Assembly (NCBI RefSeq): GCF_940143175.1
Contig: NZ_OW659496.1
Coordinates: 806,001 to 870,000, forward strand
Source of the DNA: Erysipelothrix amsterdamensis
Lineage (GTDB): Bacteria; Bacillota_I; Bacilli_A; Erysipelotrichales; Erysipelotrichaceae
Length of the DNA stretch: 64,000 bases
Direction of reading: 5' to 3'
The translations under genes were made by a program, and so were the position numbers. Below are positions 44,138-54,336 of this stretch, in pieces. Position 1 is the first letter of the stretch, and every line of letters starts with the position of its first letter. Under the pieces are notes generated by a model. The model searched no databases. It had not been told where the DNA came from and worked only from the letters and a program-made list of their open reading frames with translations.

Positions 44138-44155
44138 AATGATACCGGTATCATT
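44138..44155. promoter_or_regulatory. Perfect 18-bp palindrome between divergent surface-protein genes
   Basis: AATGATACCGGTATCATT has a central CG, as in LacI-family operators. Located between the GH20 gene (minus) and the choline-binding protein gene (plus), it could control either. Confidence 0.6.
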
Positions 44156-44355
44156 AATAACACAATGCATTTCGTTAAAAGTATAGATTAACGTTAGAAT
44201 GTACTCACAAATCTTAAGAAATCTTAATAGAGCCCTTAAAGCAGCTCAAAACGAAAAAATATCTTTACATGACCGAGATTTTATTTTATTTTTAATTCAG
44301 AAACATATCAAAAAACAACATTATGTTTCAAAATAGAACAAAGGGGATGGAAGGC

Positions 44356-46212
44356 ATGACACATAAATCAAAATACATATCACGATTTTTAAAGTGTATG
44401 ATATGTTCTTGTATTAGTTTTACGGTTTTAATGAGTAAGACAACACTTATTAATGCTCAAGAACTAAAACAAGCAGAACAAGATTTGAAATACTACTCTG
44501 AATTGACACCAGAACGAGCATTAGTAATGTTTAAAGCTTACTTATACTCATTTGAAGGGATGACGGAAGAACGTGTTAATCGCTATATTAATCAGATTAA
44601 AAAACTTCCGGTAGAACAGCAAGCGGCCAAGATTGTGGAACTGAAAAAACCATTTGAAGAACGTAGAGTTCGAGAAAATCGTTTAAAAGCGATTGAGACG
44701 CTTACAGAGGAAATCCGTGGTAAGTTCTTTTTTATTCCAAGTAGCGTTAAAGAAAACTACATCAGTTTAATTCAAAGTGCACCACTTGAAGAACTAGAGA
44801 AATATCGCGAGGAATTACAAGCACTTGATAAGAAGAATTCTTTAATGGCGGATGTGTTTTTAAAACTTCGTGAAGAACTTTTCAAAATGAAATTTTTATC
44901 TCAAAGTGAGAAAAATCACTATGATAATGAGATGGAATCTGCATACAACGATAAAAATGAATACATGCTGCAAAGTGTTTTCAAACGAGCACAAGAAGCG
45001 AATGAAAAGGCACGTTTAAAAGCTCCTGAAACACTCCTTGGTAATGCGAAAGCGAAAGCGAAAACCAAAATCGATCGTTTATATGCCATGATTGATGCAA
45101 TGGATCACGATCTTAAACCGTTACCCGATACTGCATTCTATCAAGGGTATAAACCTTTTTGGAAACAATATCAATCAATGCGTATACCAAAAGAAGCAAT
45201 GTTGAAAGAATTGGAAAAGCAAAAACGTGTTGAAGATGTTGAATCATATATTTCACAAAAAGTAATGCAACACATGGACTATGTTTCGTTAGAGTATTCA
45301 GCACGAAAAGCGTTAAGCTTAGCAAAGCTTTATCCTAATGTTGCACCCGTTCAAAAACACCTTGCAGAAGATATATTCAAAACATGGCCTCAAGGTGATA
45401 TTTCGGGTGTGTCTTTTGTATCCGATAGACGACTTCAACGAATTGAACTCGCAATCCAGGAATATAAGAACCAAACTAAAAAACCGGATGAACCTGCAAA
45501 ACCAGTTGTACATATAAAACCAGATGTGCCTGCAAAACCAGGTGCACCTGTTAAACCAGGAGCACCTGTCAAATCAGTATTACCAGAAAAACCAAAAGTT
45601 TTGATTAAAAACACATGGAAAAAAATCGATCAGAAGAATTACTACTTCAATCAAGACGGATTTCCACTAACTGGATTTTTCAATGTAAATCAAAAACTTT
45701 ATTATGCAACTGTAGAAGATGGAACGAAATTAGGTTGGCATAAGGTCAATAAAAAGTGGTACTTTACCGAACAAGACGGTTTAGTCGTTATGGGTTGGAA
45801 AAAGATTAAGAATCAGTGGTATTACTTAGATAACAGTGGTGTTATGGCAACAGGTTGGAAAAAAGTATCGAATAAGTGGTATTACCTTGGGGAATCGGGT
45901 GCTATGGCATCGGGATGGAAAAAGATAAACAATAATTGGTACTACCTTGAAAACTCAGGTGTTATGGCAACAGGCTGGAAAAAAGTGAATCATAAGTGGT
46001 ACTATCTTGAAAATTCAGGAGCGATGGCTACAGGCTGGAAAAAAATTAATAATACGTGGTATTTTCTTGAACCGTCAGGAATGATGGCCACGGGATGGAA
46101 GAAAGTTAACCAGCAATGGTATTACTTTAATGATTCAGGCGCTATGATAACAGGACGGCACAAAATACAGGGGAAATGGTACCGATTTAATCAGAGTGGG
46201 GTCTGGTTATAA
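44356..46212 (+). CDS. Choline-binding surface protein with ten GW-type repeats
   Basis: 618 residues. Signal peptide (about 1-36, ending INAQ), a long alpha-helical region (about 40-370, rich in Lys/Glu, possibly coiled coil), a Pro/Lys-rich linker (about 375-415) and ten modules of about 20 residues of the type TGWKKVNHKWYYLENSG (about 418-618). The repeats bind phosphorylcholine on teichoic acid, holding the protein non-covalently on the surface, as in SpaA of Erysipelothrix. The N-terminal part is not SpaA. ATG at 44356 with AAGGGG 9 nt before it. Probable virulence or adhesion factor. Confidence 0.85.
   Translation: MTHKSKYISRFLKCMICSCISFTVLMSKTTLINAQELKQAEQDLKYYSELTPERALVMFKAYLYSFEGMTEERVNRYINQIKKLPVEQQAAKIVELKKPFEERRVRENRLKAIETLTEEIRGKFFFIPSSVKENYISLIQSAPLEELEKYREELQALDKKNSLMADVFLKLREELFKMKFLSQSEKNHYDNEMESAYNDKNEYMLQSVFKRAQEANEKARLKAPETLLGNAKAKAKTKIDRLYAMIDAMDHDLKPLPDTAFYQGYKPFWKQYQSMRIPKEAMLKELEKQKRVEDVESYISQKVMQHMDYVSLEYSARKALSLAKLYPNVAPVQKHLAEDIFKTWPQGDISGVSFVSDRRLQRIELAIQEYKNQTKKPDEPAKPVVHIKPDVPAKPGAPVKPGAPVKSVLPEKPKVLIKNTWKKIDQKNYYFNQDGFPLTGFFNVNQKLYYATVEDGTKLGWHKVNKKWYFTEQDGLVVMGWKKIKNQWYYLDNSGVMATGWKKVSNKWYYLGESGAMASGWKKINNNWYYLENSGVMATGWKKVNHKWYYLENSGAMATGWKKINNTWYFLEPSGMMATGWKKVNQQWYYFNDSGAMITGRHKIQGKWYRFNQSGVWL
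45607..46209 (+). repeat. Ten tandem 60-bp units encoding choline-binding modules
   Basis: Units of about 60 bp encode the WKK...WYYL...SG...TGW pattern; the central ones (about 45790-46110) are nearly identical at protein level. Such repeats change number by recombination. Confidence 0.85.
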
Positions 46213-46259
46213 TCAACAAAGAAAAACACTTCGTTTTGGAGTGTTTTTCTTTGTTGATT
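46211..46259 (+). terminator. Terminator after the choline-binding protein gene
   Basis: A perfect 20-bp inverted repeat (46211-46230 with 46240-46259), starting inside the stop codon. The T run lies within the right arm. Confidence 0.7.
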
Positions 46260-46429
46260 GACAAATTTATCATGAAAATGTAATACAGATAAATTAGAGA
46301 AGCTGAGTATGATTTTAACACAATGATATACCTATACACTTTATATGTATTGAAAAAAAAGACGAAAAATGGGACAATAAGTCACAAAGGCTCTATTAAA
46401 AAGAGTAAGATATTAAGCGAGGAAGAATC

Positions 46430-47413
46430 ATGACACAAAATTTTTGGAAGGCACTACCAAAGCCCTTTTTTATACTAGCACCGATGGAAGATGTAACGGA
46501 TGTTGTATTTCGCCATGTTGTTGCGAAAGCAGCTCAACCCGATGTATATTTCACAGAATTTACAAATAGCGAGAGTTATTTCCATGCGAAAGGACGAGAG
46601 AGTCTTCGTGGAAGATTGCTCTTCACAGAGGATGAGCAACCGATTGTTGCTCATATTTGGGGTGATAATCCTGACTATTTTCGTGATATGAGTATTGGCT
46701 TGGCTGAGATGGGGTTTCAAGGTATTGATATCAATATGGGGTGTCCTGCACCGAACGTTTTTAAACATGGTCGTGGCTCGGGTCTAATTTTACGTCCCGA
46801 AGTTGCCGCTGAAATTATAGAATCGGCTAAAGCAGGTGGTCTTCCTGTGAGTGTTAAAACGCGTTTAGGACATCGTGATGTTCAAGAATATAAATCATGG
46901 ATTGCTCATGTGCTACGTCAAGATATTTCAAATCTATCGATACATCTTAGAACGAAGACGGAAATGAGTAAGGTTGATGCACATTGGGAGTTAATACCTG
47001 AAATCTTAAAACTTCGTGATGAAATTGCTCCGGATACCTTAATCACAATTAATGGTGATATTATGGATTATAAAATGGGGAAAGAACTTGCAGATCTTTA
47101 TGGTGTTGATGGTGTCATGATCGGTCGTGGTATTTTTCATAATCCATTCGCATTTGAAAAAGAACCGCAAGAGCATAGTGCAAAGGAACTCCTTGACCTT
47201 TTCCGCTATCATTTAGATCAATATGATTTCTATTCTGCACAAGAACCCGGCTTATCAAAACCACTACATCGCTTCTTCAAGATTTATATTCGAGAATTTA
47301 AAGGAGCTAATGATTTGCGTACAGCACTTATGGATACAAAAACTACTGATGATGCGCGTACAATTTTGGATGCATTTGAGAAGGAACACCTTGATCTCTT
47401 ACTTACAATATAA
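46430..47413 (+). CDS. tRNA-dihydrouridine synthase
   Basis: 327 residues, FMN-dependent TIM barrel that reduces uridine to dihydrouridine in t[12 protein letters not shown] at the N-terminus, catalytic Cys in [10 protein letters not shown] (about Cys105), VKTRLGH and [12 protein letters not shown] are present, with a C-terminal helical domain. The ATG follows GAGGAAGAATC. Which uridine it modifies cannot be assigned. It lies 12 nt upstream of recQ. Confidence 0.9.
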   Translation: MTQNFWKALPKPFFILAPMEDVTDVVFRHVVAKAAQPDVYFTEFTNSESYFHAKGRESLRGRLLFTEDEQPIVAHIWGDNPDYFRDMSIGLAEMGFQGIDINMGCPAPNVFKHGRGSGLILRPEVAAEIIESAKAGGLPVSVKTRLGHRDVQEYKSWIAHVLRQDISNLSIHLRTKTEMSKVDAHWELIPEILKLRDEIAPDTLITINGDIMDYKMGKELADLYGVDGVMIGRGIFHNPFAFEKEPQEHSAKELLDLFRYHLDQYDFYSAQEPGLSKPLHRFFKIYIREFKGANDLRTALMDTKTTDDARTILDAFEKEHLDLLLTI

Positions 47414-47425
47414 TAAGGAGGCATC

Positions 47426-49228
47426 ATGAATACATTTCAAGTGCTACAAGATTATTTTGGATTTGACGCATTTCGTAGTGGTCAAGAAGAAATCGTGAAT
47501 ACAATTTTAAACGGTCAGGATGTATTAGCGTTAATGCCAACTGGTGGTGGTAAGTCTTTATGTTATCAAGTTCCGGCAGTAATGTTGGAGGGGATTACTA
47601 TTGTTGTATCACCCTTAATTTCACTTATGAAAGATCAAGTGAATGCCTTAAACTTGATGGGGATTCCATCGGCATACATCAATAGCTCATTAAATGAAAA
47701 TCAGAAAAGACTTGTTTATGAGCGTGCTCTTCAAAACCACTATAAATTAATTTACGTCGCTCCTGAACAATTGTTGACGCAACGATTTCAAACGTTGATT
47801 CAAGGGATCACAATTTCTCAAGTTTCGGTTGATGAAGCGCATTGTGTTTCACAGTGGGGTAATGATTTTAGACCCCAATACTTAGACATACCCAAATTTA
47901 TAGAGATGGTTCATCCACGTCCTGTTGTAACGGCCTTTACCGCTACCGCAACCGAACGAGTACGCGAAGAAATTAAAACAAATCTTAAACTTATTAATCC
48001 ACTCGAAACGATTCAATCGTTTGATCGACCCAACTTGTTTTTCCAAACAAACGAATTGAAAGATATCGATAAAAAAGACTATATTTTAGATTATTGTCTC
48101 AATACAAAGGATTCAGGGATTATATATTGTCAAACTCGTAATGAAGTTGAGACCATTACAAACCTACTTCGAAGCCATCACATCGCTTCGGCAGGATATC
48201 ATGGTGGTATGAATGCATCGGAACGTATTGCAAATCAAGACGCATTTATCTAAGAGAATATCCAAGTTATGGTCGCAACGAATGCCTTTGGGATGGGCAT
48301 AGATAAGTCCAATGTTCGATTTGTTATCCATCATAATATGCCTAAAGAATTGGAAGGGTATTATCAAGAAGCAGGTCGAGCTGGTCGCGATGGCCAAGCG
48401 GCAACGTGTATCTTGCTTTTTAATGGTAAAGATATTCGTACGAATCAATTTTTTATTGAACAACTTGATGAAAGTCATGATGATCAAAATTACCTTGCAG
48501 TTGTAAAAAAACGTGCCAATGATCGCTTATCTCAAATGGTCGATTACAGTAAGACAACTCAATGCCTTCGGTATAAATTAATGACTTATTTTGATGAGAA
48601 AGCACCAACTCAATGTAATCAGTGCTTTAATTGTTTAAACCATTACAAAAGTGTCAATGTAACCATGGAAGCACAGAAAATCATGTCGTGTATCTTAAGG
48701 ATGCATGAACGTTATGGAACAGGTCTGGTAATCGATGTCTTAAGAGGCGCAAAAACACAACGCATCTTAGATTTAGATTTTCATGAGCTCAGTACATATG
48801 GAATCATGAATTCATACGATAAGTCACGCATTGAGATTATTATTCAGGGTTTAATTGATGTTGATTATATTGAGCGTCTTACCGATCAATACAATATTTT
48901 AAAAATTACTGAAAAAGGGAAGTCATTTCTTATCAATCGAAGTGATTTAAGCATTCGTCTACCTAAAGAGAAGCAGAAGCCAGAAACACGAACAACTGTT
49001 CACGAAGTAGATACAGATCTTCTTCAAGCACTTAAGTCAATTCGCAAAGAGTTGGCGGATAAACGAGGTGTACCACCCTTTATTATTTTTTCAGATGTCT
49101 CTTTAATTGATATGTGTAGCTTAATGCCTCGAAATCCAGAACAATTCTTAGCTGTAAAAGGAGTTGGGAAGAAAAAACTTGAACTTTATGGTGCCCAATT
49201 CTTAGAATGCATTCATGAATATATTTAA
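47426..49228 (+). pseudogene. recQ: ATP-dependent helicase RecQ with one internal nonsense codon
   Basis: A 600-codon recQ frame interrupted only by TAA at 48251-48253 (codon 276; a Tyr is expected: FIYENIQ). Before the stop: Walker A MPTGGGKSLCYQ (about 34-45), DEAH VDEAHCVSQWG, motif III FTATATERV. After it, in the same frame: motifs V and VI ([25 protein letters not shown]), four Cys of the zinc domain (C...CNQCFNC), winged helix and a C-terminal HRDC domain (about 525-600). The rest is intact, so the mutation is recent, or a sequencing error. A truncated protein would lack half the helicase core. RecQ unwinds recombination and replication intermediates. Confidence 0.85.
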
Positions 49229-49260
49229 AACTCGTATTCCAATTACGAGTTTTTTTTTAT
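49227..49260 (+). terminator. Terminator after recQ
   Basis: AAAACTCGTA, 7-nt loop, TACGAGTTTTTTTTT. Confidence 0.9.
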
Positions 49261-49484
49261 AACCACTGCAATTTTAAAGTTAACGATTTAACGATAAAAG
49301 TTGTACAATAAACGAAATAATTCACAAGCTGTGCATGATGTGAAGCTCTAAAATCTTAAGAATCTAACCATATCATCAAAAATATAATCATTTGATTAAC
49401 TAAAGAGTGGGTTTTACGTCAATCTGCTTGAAAATGACGAATTTTGATTAAAATATATAATATTAAGAATGTGTGGAGAGCCAA

Positions 49485-49513
49485 TTGACAGTCATTTTAG
49501 TGCATGATAATAT
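49485..49513 (+). promoter_or_regulatory. Sigma-A promoter of the PTS IIC-dehydrogenase operon
   Basis: -35 TTGACA (49485-49490), 17-nt spacer, -10 TAATAT (49508-49513), giving a leader of about 40 nt before the ATG at 49561. The rest of the 330-bp intergenic region shows nothing notable. Confidence 0.8.
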
Positions 49514-49560
49514 CACTTTACACTAGTTGTTAGTTGATTCACAACTTAGAAGGGGAAATT

Positions 49561-50607
49561 ATGGAGAAAATGAATTCCAAAGATTTTATGAATAAGATTT
49601 TACAAGGAGCAGCGATGGGAATCGTTGTTGGTTTGATTCCAAATGCAATATTTGGAGAAATTTTTAAGGCTTTAGGAAGCCACTTTGCAGTATTTGCAAC
49701 ATTAGCGGGGATTGTATTCGCAATTCAGTTTACAGTACCTGTATTAGTAGGGATGTTCTCATCTCTTGAGTTTAAATTAAATGGCCTTCAAATGGCTTCT
49801 GTTATTGGAGCTGCATTTATTGGTAGTGGTGCTGCACGTCTTGTTGAAGGTGCATGGGTATTAAAAGGTACAGGGGATTTAATCAATACAATGCTTACTG
49901 TTGCAGTCGCAATCTTAATCATTCGTTGGTATAACAACCGTATTCCGAACCTAGCAATCGTTATTACACCAATCATTGGAGGTGTTATTCCTGGATTTAT
50001 CGGTTTATTAACATTACCTTATGTTGGTAAGATCACAGGTTTATTAGGATCATTAATTGCGAACTTTACAACGTTACAACCGCTCTTAATGATGATTCTG
50101 ATTGCTGTATGTTTTGCGTTAATCATCGTTACACCGTTATCAACTGTTGCGATTGCATATGCAATTTCTCTTGCAGGTCTTGGTTCAGGAGCAGCAAACG
50201 TTGGGATTGCAGCTACTGTATTTACACTTGCTTACGGTTCATCTAAAGTTAATAACAAAGGTACAACATTTGCATTATTCTTTGCAGGTCCGAAAATGTT
50301 GATGCCTAATTACTTAAAAAATCCAATTATGTCTTTACCTATCGCAATTAATGCGGCAGTAACAGGCGTTGTTGCTTACATTTTCCAAATTCAAGGTACA
50401 ACAGCATCAGCTGGTTTTGGAATTACAGGCCTTGCAGGTCCAATTAATGCTTATAGCTTTATGACTGCAACACCTGTTGTGCGAATTATTATCTTACTTG
50501 TTCAATACTTAGTTGTTCCATTAGGGATTGCAATGGTTACACATACAATCTTTACAAAAATGGATCTCTATAAAAATGAAATCTTTACATTTAATTCAGG
50601 AAAATAA
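49561..50607 (+). CDS. PTS sugar transporter subunit IIC (PTS_EIIC_2 family)
   Basis: 348 residues, about ten membrane helices, Gly/Ala-rich, with the PF13303-type pattern MNSKDFMNKILQGAAMGIVV at the start and FAGPKMLMPNYLKNPIM in the second half. No IIA or IIB domain is present or adjacent, so it may work with components encoded elsewhere. ATG at 49561 after AAGGGG. The next gene, a D-2-hydroxyacid dehydrogenase, follows after 21 nt, suggesting a shared operon. Confidence 0.8.
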   Translation: MEKMNSKDFMNKILQGAAMGIVVGLIPNAIFGEIFKALGSHFAVFATLAGIVFAIQFTVPVLVGMFSSLEFKLNGLQMASVIGAAFIGSGAARLVEGAWVLKGTGDLINTMLTVAVAILIIRWYNNRIPNLAIVITPIIGGVIPGFIGLLTLPYVGKITGLLGSLIANFTTLQPLLMMILIAVCFALIIVTPLSTVAIAYAISLAGLGSGAANVGIAATVFTLAYGSSKVNNKGTTFALFFAGPKMLMPNYLKNPIMSLPIAINAAVTGVVAYIFQIQGTTASAGFGITGLAGPINAYSFMTATPVVRIIILLVQYLVVPLGIAMVTHTIFTKMDLYKNEIFTFNSGK

Positions 50608-50628
50608 CTAACAGAAGGAGCATAAACT

Positions 50629-51624
50629 ATGTATAAATTTATCGTATTTAATGTTCGTGAAGAAGAGCGCGAACTGACACTTGATTGGGCTAAACGTAAT
50701 AATGTCGAAGTTACAATGGCTGAAGGTCAATTATCAATGGACAACATCCATATGGTTGAAGGTTTTGATGGATTATCTACTAGTCAAAATACAAAATTAG
50801 AGCCAGAAATGTATTCAATCTTAAAGGGTTACGGTATTAAACAAATTGCACAACGTAGTGCTGGGTTTGATTACTATGATCTTGATTTAGCTACGGAAAA
50901 TGGATTAATCATTACAAACGTACCAAGTTACTCACCAGAGTCAATTGCTGAATTCAGTGTTACATCTGCATTAAGTTTAATTCGTAAACTCCGCGTGATT
51001 GAAGAAAAAACACGTCAACATGATTTCCGTTGGCAACCACAAATTCGTGCAGGTCTTTTAAAAGAGATGACTGTAGGGGTAGTTGGTACAGGTCATATTG
51101 GTCGTAAGTCTGCGGAATTATTCAGTGCTTTCGGTGCTAAAGTGCTTGCATTTGATGTATATCAAAATGAAGAAGCAAAGCAATATGTTACCTATGTTGA
51201 TTCTGTAGAAGAACTGGTTTCAATGTCAGATGTTGTAAGTCTTCATGTTCCCGCAACAAAAGATAACCATCATCAATTTAATGCGGAAATGTTCCGTAAA
51301 TTTAAACCAAATGCATACTTCATTAATGCTGCACGTGGATCAGTTGTAGATACAAAAGCATTGATTGAAGCGCTTAATCAAGGACATCTTGCTGGTGCTG
51401 CATTGGATACATATGAAAACGAAAGTCCTTTTATTCCAAAAAACTTCTCAAATCAAACAATCGAAGATGAACTATTCTTAGAAGTCTTGAATCACGAGAA
51501 AATCTTATTCACACCACATATTGCACACTATACTGATGTATCTGTACGTAATATTATGGAATTTGCCTTGACGTCTGTACTTGAAATTCTAGAAACAGGC
51601 ACAACTGCAAACCGCGTTAACTAG
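50629..51624 (+). CDS. D-lactate dehydrogenase / D-2-hydroxyacid dehydrogenase
   Basis: 331 residues. NADH-dependent reduction of pyruvate to D-lactate is the likely reaction. Rossmann motif VGVVGTGHIGRKSAELF (about 148-164), catalytic Arg in NAARGSVVD (about 235), Glu in DTYENE (about 264), and His in TPHIAHYTDVS (about 296). The HYTD ending is typical of D-LDH. AGAAGGAG precedes the ATG. Confidence 0.88.
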   Translation: MYKFIVFNVREEERELTLDWAKRNNVEVTMAEGQLSMDNIHMVEGFDGLSTSQNTKLEPEMYSILKGYGIKQIAQRSAGFDYYDLDLATENGLIITNVPSYSPESIAEFSVTSALSLIRKLRVIEEKTRQHDFRWQPQIRAGLLKEMTVGVVGTGHIGRKSAELFSAFGAKVLAFDVYQNEEAKQYVTYVDSVEELVSMSDVVSLHVPATKDNHHQFNAEMFRKFKPNAYFINAARGSVVDTKALIEALNQGHLAGAALDTYENESPFIPKNFSNQTIEDELFLEVLNHEKILFTPHIAHYTDVSVRNIMEFALTSVLEILETGTTANRVN

Positions 51625-51640
51625 ATATAAAATAGAATTC

Positions 51641-51678
51641 ATAAATTAAAAGACACTTTATGGTGTCTTTTAATTTAT
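51641..51678 (+). terminator. Terminator after the dehydrogenase
   Basis: A perfect 16-bp stem (51641-51656 with 51663-51678) around a 6-nt loop TTTATG, with the T-rich part in the right arm. Confidence 0.75.
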
Positions 51679-51715
51679 GTTTCAGAAAAAGTACAAAGGG
51701 GAAAGAAAACTAATT

Positions 51716-52759
51716 ATGAAACAGTCGAATAAATTTGGAATTGTGTTTTTGATTTTATTAATGCTTGTTGGGTGTGGCCAAACAAAAACCGTGCCACTTA
51801 AAGCTATAACAGTTGATCATGAAAATTTGGGTATAACACTTCCAGAATTGGAACAACATGTTGTACAGAATCTAAAAGAACGCATGAAATCATCCAAAGA
51901 ATCATTTCAGATTTACGGAGAAAATATTTATACGCTAAACCTTAAACATGATGTAAATATTATGGCTCGCTTGGTTGATGAATATGTGACTGAAGTCTAT
52001 TTTACGGTAGATTACGATATTAGAGAAACAGAAGATGCCACTGAAATCGGTCGGTTTATTGGGGAATCACTCAGTGAGCTTTCAAAAGATTTAATGCCTT
52101 CAGTGAATCTTAAAGAAGTTATTAATACATCCAGTGATCGATATCAAGATTTTAAACTTGAAGATGTATATTATCGTTCGGATTTAATTGATGATAGTAC
52201 CATTTTCTATGGTGATGCAGTCTCCGATCATATTCAGTTTTATAATGTATTTTCAAAGAAGTATGCTACGACTGCAATGACACAACTGGGATTCCGATAT
52301 ACTGAATTTAGTGATGATCTTGAATATACAGCGCATCAAAAAGAGCTCAATGATGAGGCTAAAAAGGTTGAGGAAGAAAAAATCAAAAAAGATCAAGAAG
52401 AGGCTGATAAGAAAGAGCAAGAAAAAAAAGAGAAAGCAGCACAAGCTAAAAAATCTGAGAAACCAGCGCTTTCGATGTCTCAAATTAATGCGAATCGAAA
52501 GGCAAGAGAATATTTAAACTATAGTGCATTTTCACGTACGGGTCTGATCGAACAACTTGAGTTTGAAGGATTTAGTGAAGACGATTCAACGCGTGCCGCT
52601 GACAGTACAAATACAAATTGGAATTTACAAGCTGCTCAAAAAGCACAGGATTATCTTGACTACACGAGTTTTTCGCGTGATGGTTTAATCGAACAACTTG
52701 AATTTGAAGGGTTCAGTAATGAAGAAGCGCTGTATGGCGTTGAAAAAGTAGGATATTAA
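51716..52759 (+). CDS. Surface lipoprotein with Ltp-type tandem domains
   Basis: 347 residues. Type II signal peptide with lipobox MLVGC (Cys about 19), an extracellular domain of unknown type (about 25-200), a Lys/Glu-rich segment (about 213-252) and two tandem copies of an about 45-residue helical repeat ending FSRTGLIEQLEFEGFS / FSRDGLIEQLEFEGFS (about 258-345). The repeats match the host cell surface-exposed lipoprotein (Ltp) family, whose phage-encoded member TP-J34 Ltp blocks DNA injection by other phages. The ATG at 51716 gives the lipoprotein signal; an AAGGGGA site lies about 13 nt upstream. Confidence 0.8.
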   Translation: MKQSNKFGIVFLILLMLVGCGQTKTVPLKAITVDHENLGITLPELEQHVVQNLKERMKSSKESFQIYGENIYTLNLKHDVNIMARLVDEYVTEVYFTVDYDIRETEDATEIGRFIGESLSELSKDLMPSVNLKEVINTSSDRYQDFKLEDVYYRSDLIDDSTIFYGDAVSDHIQFYNVFSKKYATTAMTQLGFRYTEFSDDLEYTAHQKELNDEAKKVEEEKIKKDQEEADKKEQEKKEKAAQAKKSEKPALSMSQINANRKAREYLNYSAFSRTGLIEQLEFEGFSEDDSTRAADSTNTNWNLQAAQKAQDYLDYTSFSRDGLIEQLEFEGFSNEEALYGVEKVGY

Positions 52760-52764
52760 TATTT

Positions 52765-52790
52765 AAAGGTGCATTTGCACCTTTTTTTTA
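52765..52790 (+). terminator. Terminator after the lipoprotein gene
   Basis: AAAGGTGC, loop ATTT, GCACCTTT followed by T. Confidence 0.92.
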
Positions 52791-52936
52791 TGAAGTTGTA
52801 CGTACCATTTGGTTATTTTTAATCTTTCTCATTAGAGAATTAATGTTGGTTTTAAGTCGTAAATGAATAATTGATGAAGTGTCCCCAAAGGATGTTTAGG
52901 AATGATAGGCTTTAGGTAGGATACAAGGAGGTATAT

Positions 52937-54217
52937 ATGAAAAAAAGGTTTAGAGTTATCCTACTTACTTTATTTATTTTTGGATTGATGCCTGCACAAA
53001 CAGTACGAGCTTCATCAACATCGCTTGTAGAGCTTATGGCAGGTGGCGGCAGTGAGGGAGAGGGAGAATGGGTTGTCAATTTACAGACTGATGCAAATGA
53101 TACGCTCATGCTTTCTGAATTTGAACTGGAAGTTAATGATCATACGGTATCACTGCCTATCGCTTACGGTGATGATGATTCAACATCCGTTTCTCTTATC
53201 ACTGAAACAGATATTATGCCGCTTCTAAATGATAGTCAGCTAGAAGAATACAAGACCTTAAAAGCATCATACGATCAATCAAAGCAAACTTTTGATGACA
53301 CATGTGAGGTCGTTGAATCGCCTACAGAGGACACGGATGAGTGCAGCATCCTTCGACAAGATGTGACGAAGGCTCTGGATGAATTGAATCTTTATTTTGA
53401 AAAAAATCTTCAATATCGTATGAAATTCAGTACACGAGATGGAAGAAAAGGTATCTATGAGTTTAAATCAGCTCAAGAATTATTTAAGACAAAACGAATT
53501 GAACTGCCTTTAGAGGAAAACACGAATAATCCCTATCCCGATTTTGACTTAAAAGAAGGAGAGTATCTTCTTATTCGTTATGCGGGACATGGCTATTTTG
53601 GGAGTGATTATTATCGAGCTTATATTCGATTGTTTACATCGGATGATGTTTATATAGAGTCGATTGATACTTACATCAATGGAATTAAGGCGAATACACA
53701 AAAACAAGAAAAAAATGTGTTGATTCATTCTGGTTACCCAATAACAATCTCAGAATTTGAAAGTTTTCTCTATGATGAAGCACAATCTGAGGAAAGAGAA
53801 CAATTAATTATTAAAGAAGAATATAAAGACTTATTGAGTACCGAACAGATTGATGCATTGCGAGATTTTTACACAATGGCAAGTCGCGCAACACCGGATC
53901 ATTTGGAATATTTGAAAATTGTAGATGATATATTTAGTTTTGATATGAATATTAAAAATGGAAACGGAGATCGCGTCACGTACACGTTTAAAGATGTTTC
54001 ATCTCTGAATGATGCAGTGCATGATGGTTTTATTATTAGTTTTGATCATGTTAATCTTGAAAATCATGAGGATAAAGGTTTCAATGCAAATTCAGGAAAG
54101 GAAGCAGAGCAGTTAGAATTTGATGCGAACATCTTACCGGCAACCGGTATTGGCAATCAATCCATTATTTTAGGCTGTGTTTTTATTACTTTAGGGTATT
54201 ACTTGAAACGTAGTTAG
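52937..54217 (+). CDS. LPxTG-anchored surface protein of unknown function
   Basis: 426 residues. Signal peptide (about 1-25, ending VRA), a Gly-rich start (GGGSEGEGEW), an acidic extracellular region with no recognised domain but two cysteines (CEVVES and DECSI, about 116-136), and the sorting signal LPATG near 401 with helix and KRS. Unlike the LRR protein there is no repeat. ATG follows AAGGAGGTATAT. Its terminator was split by IS copy 2. Confidence 0.78.
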   Translation: MKKRFRVILLTLFIFGLMPAQTVRASSTSLVELMAGGGSEGEGEWVVNLQTDANDTLMLSEFELEVNDHTVSLPIAYGDDDSTSVSLITETDIMPLLNDSQLEEYKTLKASYDQSKQTFDDTCEVVESPTEDTDECSILRQDVTKALDELNLYFEKNLQYRMKFSTRDGRKGIYEFKSAQELFKTKRIELPLEENTNNPYPDFDLKEGEYLLIRYAGHGYFGSDYYRAYIRLFTSDDVYIESIDTYINGIKANTQKQEKNVLIHSGYPITISEFESFLYDEAQSEEREQLIIKEEYKDLLSTEQIDALRDFYTMASRATPDHLEYLKIVDDIFSFDMNIKNGNGDRVTYTFKDVSSLNDAVHDGFIISFDHVNLENHEDKGFNANSGKEAEQLEFDANILPATGIGNQSIILGCVFITLGYYLKRS

Positions 54218-54336
54218 TTATGTTATTTTTATATTAGAGCAAAAGACACCCATTTTGAACTGCTCCCTGTCAAGTAGACAGGTGAAATAAATAAAATATC
54301 CAAGATGATTTATCACTTTATGATGAATCATCTTTT

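Noticed and set aside
44356-46212. The SpaA protective antigen itself
   Set aside because: The C-terminal repeats are of the same type, but the N-terminal sequence differs from SpaA as I know it.
46211-46259. An IS end or attachment site
   Set aside because: The long perfect inverted repeat follows directly on the stop codon and is better explained as a terminator.
52253-52517. Lys-rich or Phe-rich frames over the lipoprotein gene
   Set aside because: They are low-complexity reflections of the Lys/Glu-rich segment in other frames.
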